From Buteo buteo (lineage: Eukaryota; Chordata; Aves; Accipitriformes; Accipitridae), in assembly GCF_964188355.1 (NCBI RefSeq), contig NC_134174.1, positions 50,985,725 to 51,049,724 on the forward strand: a DNA stretch of 64,000 nucleotides, given 5' to 3'. This document shows positions 1 through 12,300 of the stretch, piece by piece (the first letter of the stretch is position 1; each line of letters begins with the position of its first letter). The notes beneath the pieces were generated by a model that saw nothing but the letters and a program-made list of their open reading frames with translations, searched no databases and was not told the origin of the DNA. The position numbers were made by a program, and so were the translations under genes.

Positions 1-1494
1 TGGAGATGGCCAGTGAAGAATTCTGCCACTGCTGCATAACTTACCAGAGTGGTGTTCTTGAGGGCAATACTTGGCGTGAGGCAAAAAGAAGATCCTGCAA
101 AGCTGGTGAGAGCTCTGCTGATTTTTACATAGTGCTGTAAGGTCAACCTAACAAAGCTGGAAGAACAACCTTCAGGTGGCCATTGCTGTCACCTATATAT
201 TTTTAAAGAAAAGTCTTTGTATATAAATTGCATGTAAACAATTGCAATATTGTTGGAATCTGAAAGTCCTCAGAGAAAGAAAATGTTTTGCCTTTCTCAG
301 ATAACATTATTTTCCTCAGAAGCTAAAAGTGACCTCTTGTCAATATTAACTACTCAGCTGCTAGTGTTTTTAACGAATATGCGTGCAGTCGACTTGTAGA
401 CTCCAAGCTACTGTCTTTCATTATTTAAGCATTAATTGTTTCCTGTCCAGCTTCTTTCTGAATAGTTGCTTAATATAATCTTATGTTATGAAAATCTGCT
501 GCTTAATAAAATTTAGGACAAAGTAAAATTAAATCTAGTATTGGACCAAGCAATGTGAAAAATATAGTACCCTTCTGCAGAGTTCATTTTGCTAAACAGA
601 AGAAATCTGCCCCCTTCCCCCACTTTTTTTTTTTTTTTCACCTGACAAGAATAGTAAACTCTAAACGCCTCTCTCTTGAAGTGTCCTCAGTTCTTGCTGC
701 ACATGATACTGCCCTGGTTGTAATTACTGCCTCATAAGTACTTAGTTGTTAATTTTCACCACACTAATGCATGGCAATATTTATTATAGTCAAGGATATA
801 TTCTTGAAATAGAACTCAATGTGGAAAATTGTGCAGATGTTCTGGTAGTTTCAGGGTCAGGGTAACCTGCATATATAAAACCAGATTATTTTTACTAACA
901 GTCCAAGGTGCACTCAAAATTTTTTGAGGAGATATGTGTATTCTATGGAAAAAATAATCACTGAAATAAACTTCTCAGTTAAAAATAGTTCTTTTGCTTA
1001 CTCTGGAATTCGGGAATGATGCTTGCTTGGTGCGTTTTTTTCAGTTTATCTATACACGTGCTATCTCTCTGAATATGTGTATATATATGTGCATATACTG
1101 GTAGTACTGTAGGCTTGAGTTCAAAGAATGTTAATTTCATTGAAAAACAAAAGCATGGAAAAGGTAATCCTGGTCAATTCAGTGTGAAAGCTAGGGTGAT
1201 ATTTGTTTGCTATGTGGCTGCCACAGAGATTGAATTTATATAACAAGTCTTCTAATGCAACAGTGATCTGGTATGAAATATATGAACTGGATTGTTCTAG
1301 CTCTTCTAAAATTTTACAAATACAAGTAAGATTTGTTTGCTTTACCTACTTTGAAAATTTTCATCTGCCAGTAGCTGTGTTGGTCACTGAAAATAACTGC
1401 TGTTCAAAATTCATTCACCCTAAATTTCCTTGTACTAGTCAATTCTGTTTTGTATCAATGAGATTTTCTTCCTCAAAGTTTTTGATCATTTGAT

Positions 1495-1518
1495 CAATGC
1501 ATGATCAGTCATGCATTG
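1495..1518. repeat. Inverted repeat, 10-bp arms
   Basis: CAATGCATGA, loop TCAG, TCATGCATTG: perfect arms with a 4-nt loop. The adjacent TTTGATCATTTGATCA adds a further short symmetric repeat. Function unknown, possibly chance. Confidence 0.85.
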
Positions 1519-2708
1519 CTGAGTCTTTTTACTTGATGTAACTGGGGAAACAGCCAGAAATGATTGCTTTTTCTTGTCTTGTAGTATTGTGTTATCGCTG
1601 CCTATCAACTCGATACATAAAGTATCAAGTTTCTTCTCAATGGAACTCAAGTGACAAATATTAATTAATATTTTTGAATGTCAGATGAGCAAATAAATCT
1701 ATTTACAAATAAACTTAAATTATGGCAACACACACACTGAAGTTGACAGTATTTATTAAACATATTAAAACACAGTTTTAGTATATCTATTTTAAGCTGC
1801 AGGTTTGCATCACTGACAGGGTGCAAGTTAGCAGCTTAGCACCTGCAGCTTCAATTTACTGAAATGAGAAACAGCTTCTATCAGCAGCTGTCTCTTCTAC
1901 AGATGTGGAGAGAATATTTTCCTCATTTCAGTGTCTTCGGCTGGTTATAATTCAATGTTTAATCCATTTAAAATTAAGAAGACTGAATGAGTGCTAAATG
2001 AAAATTACTTGTCTTTCTCAGAGTACAAAAATAAGACATAGTCTTAGTTTCTTTTAAGTCAGTGCACCCTGCTTTCAGAGAATGATGTGCAATAGCAGAG
2101 CACTTGCATGGTGGGATTGTTTGGTACCTTGGCTTGAATTAATTTAGTATCTATGTGTCCACTTTGTTTTTTAAATACTACTCTTCTCTTTAATAGCTTT
2201 AAATTCCAGCTGTGAGAGTGGGCAAGGTTCCATATCTATAATGATGCCATAGTCAGGGGATTGAGGGCAGCTCAGATTTATTATTGTCTGATGAATGGTG
2301 GCTGAGTTAAGTCACAATGACAGTGTCTCTGTCATTAGCATGAGTGAAAAGAATCTGCCTTTGGGTTTGGGGGATTTTGTTAGCATCTATTCCCCTGCTG
2401 TGATAAATGGAGTAGGCAGCAGAGTAGTGATACTACTTTGATGTTTAGTTAATTTTAAAAAACAGCAACTCTTGGAAGAGGCTTAGAGGGTTCTTAGGCA
2501 ATTCAGAGAGGATTTTGGTTTAATATGTTTGACTTTTGAGGACATTTTTATATAGTGTCTTTTATCACAAACTTACATCATAATTCATATAAATACTTTT
2601 TAAAACATGCAGTATAGATCAGAATAAAAAAGCATTTTAAAGATATTTGAGAAGACACTGTCAGTAAAATGGATGTTTGTGTATACTGCATTGGAATTTT
2701 TTTTTTCA

Positions 2709-3685
2709 TGTTTTTGGTGGGTTTACCTTGGCTGGCTGCCAGATGCCCACCAAGCTGTTCTATCACTCCCCTTCCTCAACAGAACATGGGGAGAAAATAA
2801 GATGAAAAAGCTCATGGGTTGAGATAAAGACAGGGAGTCCACCTTTCAATTACCATCACAGGCAAAATAGACTTGACTTGAGAATATTAATTTATTGCCA
2901 GTTAAACAAAAACAAAACTCAAAACACAAAACACCTTCCCACTGCCCCCCCTTCTTCCCAGGCTCAATTTCACTCCTTTGTTCCCCACTCTTCTACCTCC
3001 TTTCCCCCAGGTGGCTTAGGGGGGTGAGGAATGGGGATTGTAGTCGGCTCATAAAACTTCATTTCTGCTACTCCTTCCTCCTCATGCTGTTCCCTGCTCC
3101 AGCATGGGCTGTCTCCTATGGGATACAGTCTTTCACCAAGTTTTCCAACATGGGTTCTTCCCATGAGTTGAAGTTTTTCAAGAACTGCTCCAATGTGGGC
3201 TCTTTCCACAGAGTCCAGTCCTTTAGGAACAGACTGCTCCAGCACAAGTTCCCCATGAGCCACAGTTCCTGCCAGCAGTCTGCTTGGGCATGGGCTCTCC
3301 ACGGGCTACAGGTGGAGATCTGCTCCACTGTGGTCCTCCATGGGCTGCAGGGGGACAACCTTCTTCACCATGGTCTTCACCATGGGGCTGCAAGGGAATC
3401 TCTGCTCCAGTGCCTGGAGTGCCACTGACCTGGGTGTCTGCAGGGTGAGGGGTGTGTGTGTTTCTCTCTCAATTCCTCCTCTCAGCTTTTGTGCAGTGTT
3501 TTTAACCCTTTCTTATATTACCATAGAGGTGCTACCATTGTCACCAATGGGCTCAGCTTTGGCCAGTGGTGGGTCTGTTTTGGAGCTGACTCTGTCTGAC
3601 ATAGAGGCAGTCCCATCTCTCCTGTCACGGAGGCCACCCTTGCAGCCACCCTGCTACCAAAACCTTGCTACATAAACTCAATACA
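2709..3685. mobile_element. LTR-like repeat copy 1 (avian ERV type), degraded
   Basis: It begins TGTTTTTGGTGGGTTTACC...GGCTGGCTGCCAG and ends near ...CTCAATACA, aligning end to end with the copy at 4061-5212 with many differences and internal deletions. It contains degenerate ~45-51-bp tandem units ending in CTGCTCCA (about 3150-3400). Open frames across it on both strands come from the repeat and are not genes. No clear target duplication was found. Strand uncertain. Confidence 0.7.
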
Positions 3686-4060
3686 ATGTTCTCAGATCAA
3701 ATAGAAAGTAAGGAGTAGAATAGAAAGACCTTGTTAAAGCACTGCTATTTGTACTTAGAATAGGCAGTCAAATTTACTGAGAAGAAATGTTTACGGGTGC
3801 TACTGTTTCAGCAGTAATTCTCTGCAAGACAGAAAACTTGCATTTCCCATTTAATTTATTGGAGAGATTCTTTTAGGAGGCTGTAGATGATCCAGTGTCA
3901 GCTCTAGCTAAAATTATATATCGCAGTGTAGAAAAACTGACTGAAGACTTGTCCCTGTATGTCAGAAAATAGTTGGACTTTGGTGTGGTTGTACTTGAGA
4001 TTTTTCTTAGGTGTAGGGAACACCGGTATTGCAGTTTGTATACTACAATATTTACAGTAG

Positions 4061-5212
4061 TGTGATGGGTTGACCCTGGCTGGATGCCAGGTACCCACCA
4101 AAGCCGTTCTATCACTCCCCCACGTTAGCTGGACAGGGGAGAGAAAATATAACAAAGAGCTTGTGGGTCGAGATAAGGACAGGAGAGATCACTCACCAAT
4201 TACCGTCACAGGCAAAACAGACTCAGCTTGGGGAAAATTAACTCAATTTATTACAACTCAACCAGAGTAGGGTAATGAGAAAAAAAAACAAATCTCAGAA
4301 CACATTCCCTCCACCCCGCTCTTCTTCCCGGGCACAACTTCACTCCCGGATTCTCTACCAACCCCCCCCAGCGGCGCAGGGGGACGGGGAATGGGGTTTA
4401 CGGTCAGTTCATCACACGTTATTTTCTGCCACTTCATCCTCCTCAGGGGCAGGACTCATCACACTTTTCCCCTGCTCCACTGTGGGGTCCCACTCACGGG
4501 AGACAGTCCTCCACGAACTTCTTCAACGTGGGTCCTTCCCATGGGCTGCAGTTCTTCACAAACTGCTCCAGCATGGGTCCTTTCCACGGCATGCAGTCCT
4601 TCAGGAGCACACTGCTCCAGCGTGGGTCCCCCATGGGGTCACAAGTCCTGCCAGAAAACCTGCTCCAATGTGGGCTCCTCTCTCCACAGATCCGCAGGTC
4701 CTGCCAGGAGCCTGCTCCAGCGCGGGGTTCCCACAGAGTCACAGCCTCCTTCAGGAACCCACCTGCTCCGGCGTGGGGTCCTCCCCGGGCTGCAGGTGGA
4801 GATCTGCTCCACCGTGGACCTCCCTGGGCTGCAGGGGGACAGCCTGCCTCACCAGGGTCTTCCCCACGGGCTGCAGGGGAATCTCTGCTCTGGCGCCTGG
4901 AGCATCTCCTCCCCCTCCTTCTTCACTGACCTTGGTGTCTGCAGGGTTGTTTCTCTTGCATGTTCTCACTCCTCTCTCTGGCTGCCGTTTCCGTCTGTCC
5001 CAACTTTTTTTCCTTCTTAAATATGTTATACCAGAGGTGCTACCACCATTTCTGATGGGCTCGGCCTTGGCCAGCAGTGGGTCCATCTCAGAGCCGGCTG
5101 GCATTGGCTCTGTTGAACACAGGGGAAGCTTCCAGCAGCTTCTTAGAGAAGCCACCCCTGTAACCGCCCCCCCTCCCCCGCTACCACATCCTTGCCACAC
5201 AAAGCCAATACA
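4061..5212. mobile_element. LTR-like repeat copy 2 (avian ERV type)
   Basis: Begins TGTGATGGGTTGACCCTGGC and ends near ...GCCAATACA, giving TG...CA termini. This start is typical of LTRs frequent in bird genomes. The centre (about 4495-4890) is a minisatellite of eight or nine degenerate units carrying GTGGGTCC..., TGCAGTCCTTC... and CTGCTCCA. The 328-codon frame at 4275-5261 and its shadows are by-products of this GC-rich repeat. It is better preserved than copy 1, which lies 375 bp upstream in the same orientation. No viral genes lie between the two. Confidence 0.75.
4495..4890. repeat. Degenerate ~45-51-bp tandem repeats inside the LTR
   Basis: Successive units share the pattern (C)TGCTCCA-n-GTGGGTCC-TTCCCA-GGGCTGCAG-CCTTCA. 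About eight or nine units can be traced, with variable length. The same array in shorter form is in copy 1 at about 3150-3400. Confidence 0.75.
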
Positions 5213-6188
5213 AATAAATACTGTAATTACAATAATGGACAAGAGTACTATTTGTGACTAATAGCTACCAGTCATGGACTGCTTGGTTTGTCTTTCAAAC
5301 AGCAAATATAGCAGGATCACTCTGGGTAACTCTAATTCCATGACATCCTTTGACTTTTTTTTTTTTTTAAATTATATTCTAACTTAGCTTGAGTTCCTCA
5401 TAGGTTCAGTTAGATGTGATGTTCAGAATAAGCACTTTATGCATCTGACTTTAGAAGGCACTAGGTTTAATGTTCAGAAGGTTGAGCATCTACAGCTACA
5501 AATAGATTTAACGAAAATTCTGCGCACTCATTTCTAAAAATGAAACTATATATGAACTTGAGGTTTTATTGTGTGAAGTAAGTACTGCTCTATGTATACC
5601 AGTGCATGTTACTGGTGTAATACCAGCGCATCTTATGTAAGTACAGTATTTTGCTATTTTCCCTAATAATGAGTTGGACTACAGGTCACCAGTTTTCTTT
5701 TTTTTTTTTTTTTTTCCCTCTTTCCTAGCAGCATGTCAGCAATTCAGTTGTAAAAATCTGGCCTTGTTTTCTTTCTTTGTTTTTGTAATAGGCAAATCAT
5801 TTGTTTGCAACTTGGTCCAGGAGCTCATTTATAAAATAGTAGAGACTTCCTTCTTTCAGAAGGCCTTAGATGGGAGACAGACCGGCCAATTTTCTTCCTC
5901 CATTGGCAGGAGGGAACACTTTCTTCACAAAGACATAGTTACAAACTCAGGACGTGGTTTTTGTTTCTAGGTTTTTATTTCCCTTCAATTAGTTGAAGTT
6001 TCCATCATGTCTGGGTTGAGCATGTGGTAAGAAAAGTACTTGGATGAGTAGGGGTTCGAAGATGTAGAATCAACCAGTGTGCATTTTCTTTTTTTTTCCC
6101 CTAGTTCCTATGTCTGTATTTTACTAGCAAAGTGTTCATGTATATGATTGCATTGTATTTATTGTTCTTTACTTTTTTTTTAAATAAG

Positions 6189-6327
6189 TGAGAGACCTAC
6201 CACCTATTTGCCTCGATGTACGACAAAAGCAGCGCATCTCTATAGATACACTACCCCAAGAACTGAAAGCACCAATTCTTCCTGAACCTTCCCTCCCCAT
6301 CCGAACCAAAACTGTGAAAGATTTTCA
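6189..6327 (+). CDS. HECTD2: HECTD2 coding exon 1 of window
   Basis: The acceptor is ...TTTAAATAAG|TG and the donor CA|GTAAGTT. It opens with two bases completing a split valine codon, then reads RDLPPICLDVRQKQ and, towards the end, PSLPIRTKTVKDF. The last two bases CA begin a glutamine codon. This is the region just N-terminal of the conserved HECTD2 helical part. The preceding exon lies upstream of the window. An AAG acceptor is acceptable but weaker than CAG. Confidence 0.93.
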
Positions 6328-9300
6328 GTAAGTTACACTGGTGTCTCTAAAAATGTACTTTCTTTCTTTGGACTTTCTTCATTTTGTCCTAATTCATACA
6401 TTTGATTTTGTTAATCTCAAATGAGGAAACAGTTCAGGAAGACTGATAAGTAGTTAGTCTGGCTTGTGATGGTGGGATTCATAACTTTGTTACTGTGAAA
6501 ATTATCAAAATACTTTCTCTAGCTTGAAGTGTTTTTCTGTTCAAGAAATGGCAAAGCTTGTACTTCAGAGTTAGAAATTCAGTTCCTGACATTCAGTGGA
6601 TGTTTAGTTTTGGAATAAAATATGTATGACTTATTGTAGGCTGGAAAATCCCTTTCAATCTTAGGGGGGTTTTTTTTGTACTGTCAATTATGGTGTGTCC
6701 TGTCCATTGAGGTACTGGCATTCTCAAACTTATTTGATACTCTGCACATCAGGCACTTAAATGTGCAACATCATATTTGAGGACCTGGAGTGGTGTTTAT
6801 GTGGATTGCACTATTTCTAACTTTGGCTAAAGGTGCAGATGACCTTTCTTCATGCATTATGTTAAAGAGCGTCAATTCTCAATATTAGTTTTATGGCAAA
6901 AACTTATTTCTTTTTTCATGTATCCTTGCTGCTTATGTGACCACAATTTTAAGCAGCATAAGTGTAAACTATTCTATCACTTCTCTGTGAGAGGCACTAT
7001 GCTTTGTCTAAGTAAGAAGAGTTTCAAGATTAAAGAGTCTGTGCAGACAATATTTGTGTTGCTGCCCTGTAACACTGATTTAGCTAGAAGTAGAATTGAT
7101 GTGAAATACTGTCTTGTGTTCCACTTCTGTTTTTCCAGATCAGTACAGACCCTTAAGCAAAAATGTATCTGCATTAGATTTCTTCCAGCACTGTTATGAT
7201 ACTTGGCACATGATGCTTGATCAGCTTAGCTAGGCTCGCAGAAGTTCCCAGGGAAACCACCTGAATTGTTTTTAACTCGTATAGCCTGTTTCCCTGATGT
7301 CAGGTCTACACCACAAAGTTTTGCCAGCTTTGCTTGTTTCGCTGTGGGCACAAGGCAATAGGGAACATTTTTTCTCTACTTAACATAGCTATGTTCCCAA
7401 AAATTGTGATGTTGACACTGTCATTTCAGGAAATGGCATAACCTTGTTGAAAAACTAATGGCATAGGGTGTGTCTATACTAGAGGATTCTGCCTGCAATT
7501 TGTGAACATATATATTGGCAGAGCGTTTCTTTAGTGTGGATGTGTTCTGAGAGTGGTATTTACTAATTCTTTGAAAGTTGTGGTTTTTTATGTTTGGGGT
7601 TTTTTTGTTGGGTTTGGGGGTTTTTTTGGTTTTGGGGTGGTTTTTTTTTAGCTTTAGCACCCACAGAGCAGAATTATGCTGCTGTAATACCCTCAAGTGT
7701 TTTACAGTAGGATAATCTTGGTCAGGAAATGGAGTGAACTGTTCCTAGGAAGAAGCCCGATTCTTCTATTTTTCAAACAGATGGGAAAAAAAAAAAATCA
7801 CAGTTGCTCCAAGAGATGTATGAGCATATAATATTCATTGCTTTTTTCAGTGTTTAAGATTTTGTGCATTCAGTGAGGAAAAGGAATGCTTTTTGATTAG
7901 TCAGTGTGTGTATTTGGTGGAAAAGGAAACAGGTATAGAAGAGAATTTGACAAGAGGTAGGTGATCCTTTGCTGGTATTCAGGTGATCTGAAGAGCTGAA
8001 ATTTTTTCCATATTCAGAATTTTGTACCTATTGACTGCTGCCTAATTATGTAATTAACAAGAATTTTATTCTTTCAAGTAAAGTATTAAAAAGTCATTAG
8101 CATTTTTGGTATGTCCCACTGATAACTTTTTTTTAAATATCTAGTACAAAGAAATGATCAGGGGGGAGCAAACTGGGTTTTGTATCACGAGCATAGTAGA
8201 CAGCTAAAATAAAATTCTGCTTCAAAGGTTGGCTGGGGTTTTTTTTGTTTGTTTTAAAGGTATGATATTACACAAAATTTCATATACAGATACTTTCTTT
8301 AAGGTTCAATACTTAAAAGGACTTTAAGAGTAAATCCATAGATTTTGTTGTCCCCTTAAGGAATGTGTACAGTTGCATACAAGGATTAGGTTTTATTTGA
8401 AAAATTTGAACAGAAATAAAATTTTGTACAGATGATAATGAATTTGACTAGTTTAGGAGCCTGCATACTTAAATAGATTAGTCTCAGAAATTTTATCATG
8501 TCAGTGTATCATCAGAGTAATTCTGTTCTGCTAATTATTTGTCTTAACATACTGAACTGTGACACCATGAATTAACATTCTGAATAAGAGACATTGCTCA
8601 GGTGTATCAAACACAAACTATACTTTTGTTCTCTTGTTATACCATGATCTTAAAATGACAAGGAAGATGTTAGAAAGATACTGATATTATACTTGTCTGT
8701 CTTCTAAGTGTGCATAGTGAGGAAAGCTTAGAGTTACAGTGCAGTCTAAAGTTTAAGTGGTTGGGAAGACTGAACCCTTGTATTACCAATATTTTAAAAT
8801 ATTCTTTCTAGGGATGATGTGGAAAAGGCTAAGTCATCAGGAGATTGGAAAGCTGTACATGATTTTTATTCTACAACATTTGATTCTTTCCTGGAGATAA
8901 ATGCTGCATTTAAGGTAGAAAATAATTCATAATACTATTTGGTACTTACAGTTCTTTGTATCTTCAAACTGTTTACAAAAACATCAGTTAAAGGCTTGCA
9001 GCTGTTTACTCATTTTGCCATGATCTCACCTGCCTTTGTTCAACAATCTGTTATTTCATTGATTTATTGATTCCAGTTTAAGCAACTATATTTCAAGTGT
9101 ATGTGGAGCTTTAAAATGGCAGTACGTAGTTCTTTTTGTGACACTATGACTGCGTAGGTACTTTCTAAACAAACTACAGTTTAAAAATGTGTAAGCTAAT
9201 GCAGCTAATACGGAGACCCAGGCAAATCCGGAAACAGAAATTCCCTGTCCCTAAAAAAATGTGTGATACAGGCTCAAGTAGTATAGCTGTTCTTGTGTTG

Positions 9301-12300
9301 GGATGGCATACTCAGTTTTCCTTGGGAAAGATCATATTTGTGTGTGAAAACTTTCTGAATTCATGCCAAATTAATATTTTCTGCCTATTACAGAGCAAAC
9401 CATGCTCATGATATTTAATATGAACCTAGATAAAATAACCTGTGACTTTTAGTTACTTAAATATTGATTGCTTATGATTTTGTTGGTCTTGTCTGATGAT
9501 GATGGATAACAAAGATGGAAGATGAAAATTTGATGTAATTCATTATTTGAAACTCTCTTACATTTTTAAAATAGCACAACAATGTAATGGAGTTACAAGG
9601 ATATCACCAATGTGTAGGATTACTGTTATTTAGCTTCATCTTTCGAATATTAATAAAAGCAACTTAGATTCTTATGTTTCGATAAGGAAAATAAATAGTT
9701 GTACCTGTATGTGTTTTGTTTACACTTACTGTTAAACTTTTTTTTTTCCAAAGATAGCTAAAATATTCAAAACGTTTCAAAACCAAAATGCTTCCTGTAT
9801 TATCTAACTTACAGAAAGATACCAATCCTCCACTTAATACCATTGAGGACTCTGGAATCAATGCAAAATTTGTGAATGTTGTCTATGATGCCTTATTAAA
9901 TACTGTAAGTAGAAGAAAAGAATTCATGTTTTAAAACATTGTAACAATTATTTCAGCAAAGAAATATGTTAAAAAGCAATTTATACCAAAAGTTTTTCTC
10001 AGATAGGCATGATTTCTGAAGAATCTCTCAAAACATACTTAAAATGGTCCCATGAGAATTGCCATAGAATTATGAAAACTGCTCTAGTAAAAGAGGAGGA
10101 AATTTTTGCTACGAGTAATGCACAGTTTGTGCTGTGGTAGATCTCAAAAAACCACTTGCAAGATATGACTGTGATGGGACACTGTACGGTGGGAAGTAAG
10201 GAAAATAGGAGGATGGGGGTAGCAAAAAGTAGGTACTATGCCTAGTAAACAAAGGACGGGAGAAATTTAGAAATTGTATTTACAGTTTAGAAATTGTATT
10301 TACAGTTTTTAAGTTGTTTAAAGCATTGAAAGCCACTGTTAGCACAACTCCAGGCCTCAGCTAATAGTCTGCAAGGAAAGATACTTAGGAGGTCAGCATC
10401 ATAACGCAAAGATTTCTTAGCTGGCTTGAATTATGAGCAAAGCAAACTTGCATGTTTGTACAATATCTTGTATAGAGTATGTATAATTACATCAGATACG
10501 TTTTTTTTTTCCTTTTTTCATAGCCTCAAGATGTTCAGAAATCAGTCCTAAAAGGAATAATTAATGGTCTGCTACAAGAATGGAAAGGGTAATTATAACT
10601 AATGTTTGCATTAGTGCTGTGCCAGCACTTACAACTGATATATGTTTTGTCTTTATTGTTTTAGCCAAAGAAAGAAAATGTTCTGATACAACTTACTTGA
10701 CTCATAAGAACATGTCTCCTTTTGGCAGGCAAATCTGCTGAAATGTATCCTGAACAGTGTAAGCTGACATTGAACCTCTGAGAGGCAGACCCACACACAG
10801 CCTTATATCCCCCCACAAAATCTCAGCTGCTTGTTGCCAGGGCAATCTTTCGGGCATCTGAACTGCGAGGTGAATTAAGGAATTTATCTAGAGTAAATCA
10901 TATTCTCCCCGCCCACACCCCAACAGCAAGTAGGATGTTTTAACCTCGATAATTCCTTGATCGGAAGTTTACTTCACAGTACCGTTCATGTGTGGCAACA
11001 GCATAGAAAGGGCAGTGCAGGATGCAGAAAGGGATAGCCCAAAGGCAGGAGGTTTGGGGATGACATTTTAGCAAGAAGTAATAGAAGTAAGAATGCATAG
11101 TTTGATTTGCAAAAAGATAGAGCGAGAGACAGTGCATTGTTGGGACTCGCCTGTGACACAGCCCTTGGCTGTTTCTTCCTCCACCTTATACTACCTTTTC
11201 TGTGCTGTTGCTGCATGTGTATTTGTGGTTATGTAAAAGCTTTGAAGGAGTTAAACAGCAAAGTACAGAGGCTGCAGTGGTAGAAGTGTATGGAGAATTC
11301 TGGCAGGAAATACCAAAGATGGGACAAATAGACTCTTCAGTGGTGTCACCCGAGATAGGCAACAGCATGGACTTCCCTCTTTGGAACACCTCTTACTCTT
11401 CAATTCTGACTTTTTGTTTTTTCCTTCTCTCTTGTGTTATGCCACAAAAGACAGATGCTAAAATAGCCTACTGCCTTTAGAGAGTAGTCAGAATCTTTAA
11501 GTGTCCTTTTCAGTTTCTGAGAGCAGTGAAGATCTTTAAATTTGGTATTCTATGTGTATTGGTGAAGCAAAGTTAAATCATAGGGTGCATGATTTCACTA
11601 CTCTTAATGTGCCTTTATGATGTATACATTTAGTTTTGCTTATTATTTCATTCATTCATAGACCACGAACAAAAGATGATCTTAGAGCATACTGTATACT
11701 TTTACAGGTAAGAAAATACAGTATTTTTATTTAAGTATATGTCTGCTTAACTTATAATCTATAAACCAGTATACTATGCAAACAAGGTACTTTGTATAGC
11801 TGCGATACTTCACATTTAATTTCCTGTTATAAGAACGTATTAAATTATGGGAGAAGTGTAGGGTATGCATGATGGGAATGGGAGCTTAATGGAAGGTTGT
11901 TGATGGGGAAAGGTTGCATAGATTAAAACTAAGAACTAACAGACGTGTAATTGTTTCCTATCATTTTGTGGGTTGAAAGAACAAATGTTTTACCAGCTTA
12001 TTTGTTCTTATTTCTTCCTTATTCCCAGATGTGCTTTATTGGTATGCTGTAACTCTGATCTTTCCAGAAAGTTTCAGTATATGCACTTTTTGATATTGCT
12101 GTAACTTTCTTCAGTGTTGCATTTTATCCAGTAGACTCCCTCCAGTCTATCTGACCAGCTACATTGTCTGATTTCTGTCTGTGTTAACCTATTACCTTTG
12201 CTGCTATAGTTGATTTGCATTTATAGTGAATTTCCCCTTTAAATTTTGCCAGTGTAGATAACACCTCTCCATACAAGGAGAGGTTTTTGCTGTTATTTGA

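Larger units (their letters stand above)
1..6188 (+). other. HECTD2: HECTD2 5' intron (partial)
   Basis: No coding sequence is visible before the acceptor at 6187-6188. The upstream exons expected from the family (N-terminal ~90 residues, Ser/Pro-rich) were not found here, so this is taken as intron. It contains the two LTR-like copies at 2709-3685 and 4061-5212, a 10-bp-arm hairpin at 1495-1518, and T-runs near 620-640 and 5698-5715. Confidence 0.7.

Noticed and set aside
2895..3675. Open frames of 80-177 codons on both strands
   Set aside because: By-products of LTR-like copy 1.
4275..5261. 328-codon + strand open frame, the longest in the window
   Set aside because: It lies almost wholly in the LTR-like repeat, contains its minisatellite, and has counterparts in other frames and on the other strand. 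It is compositional, not a gene.
1..6188. Search for the N-terminal HECTD2 exons
   Set aside because: No sequence coding the expected Ser/Pro-rich N-terminus was found, so these exons must lie upstream of base 1.
12261..12295. Stem-loop followed by T-run, like a bacterial terminator
   Set aside because: This is intronic vertebrate DNA; rho-independent termination does not apply.
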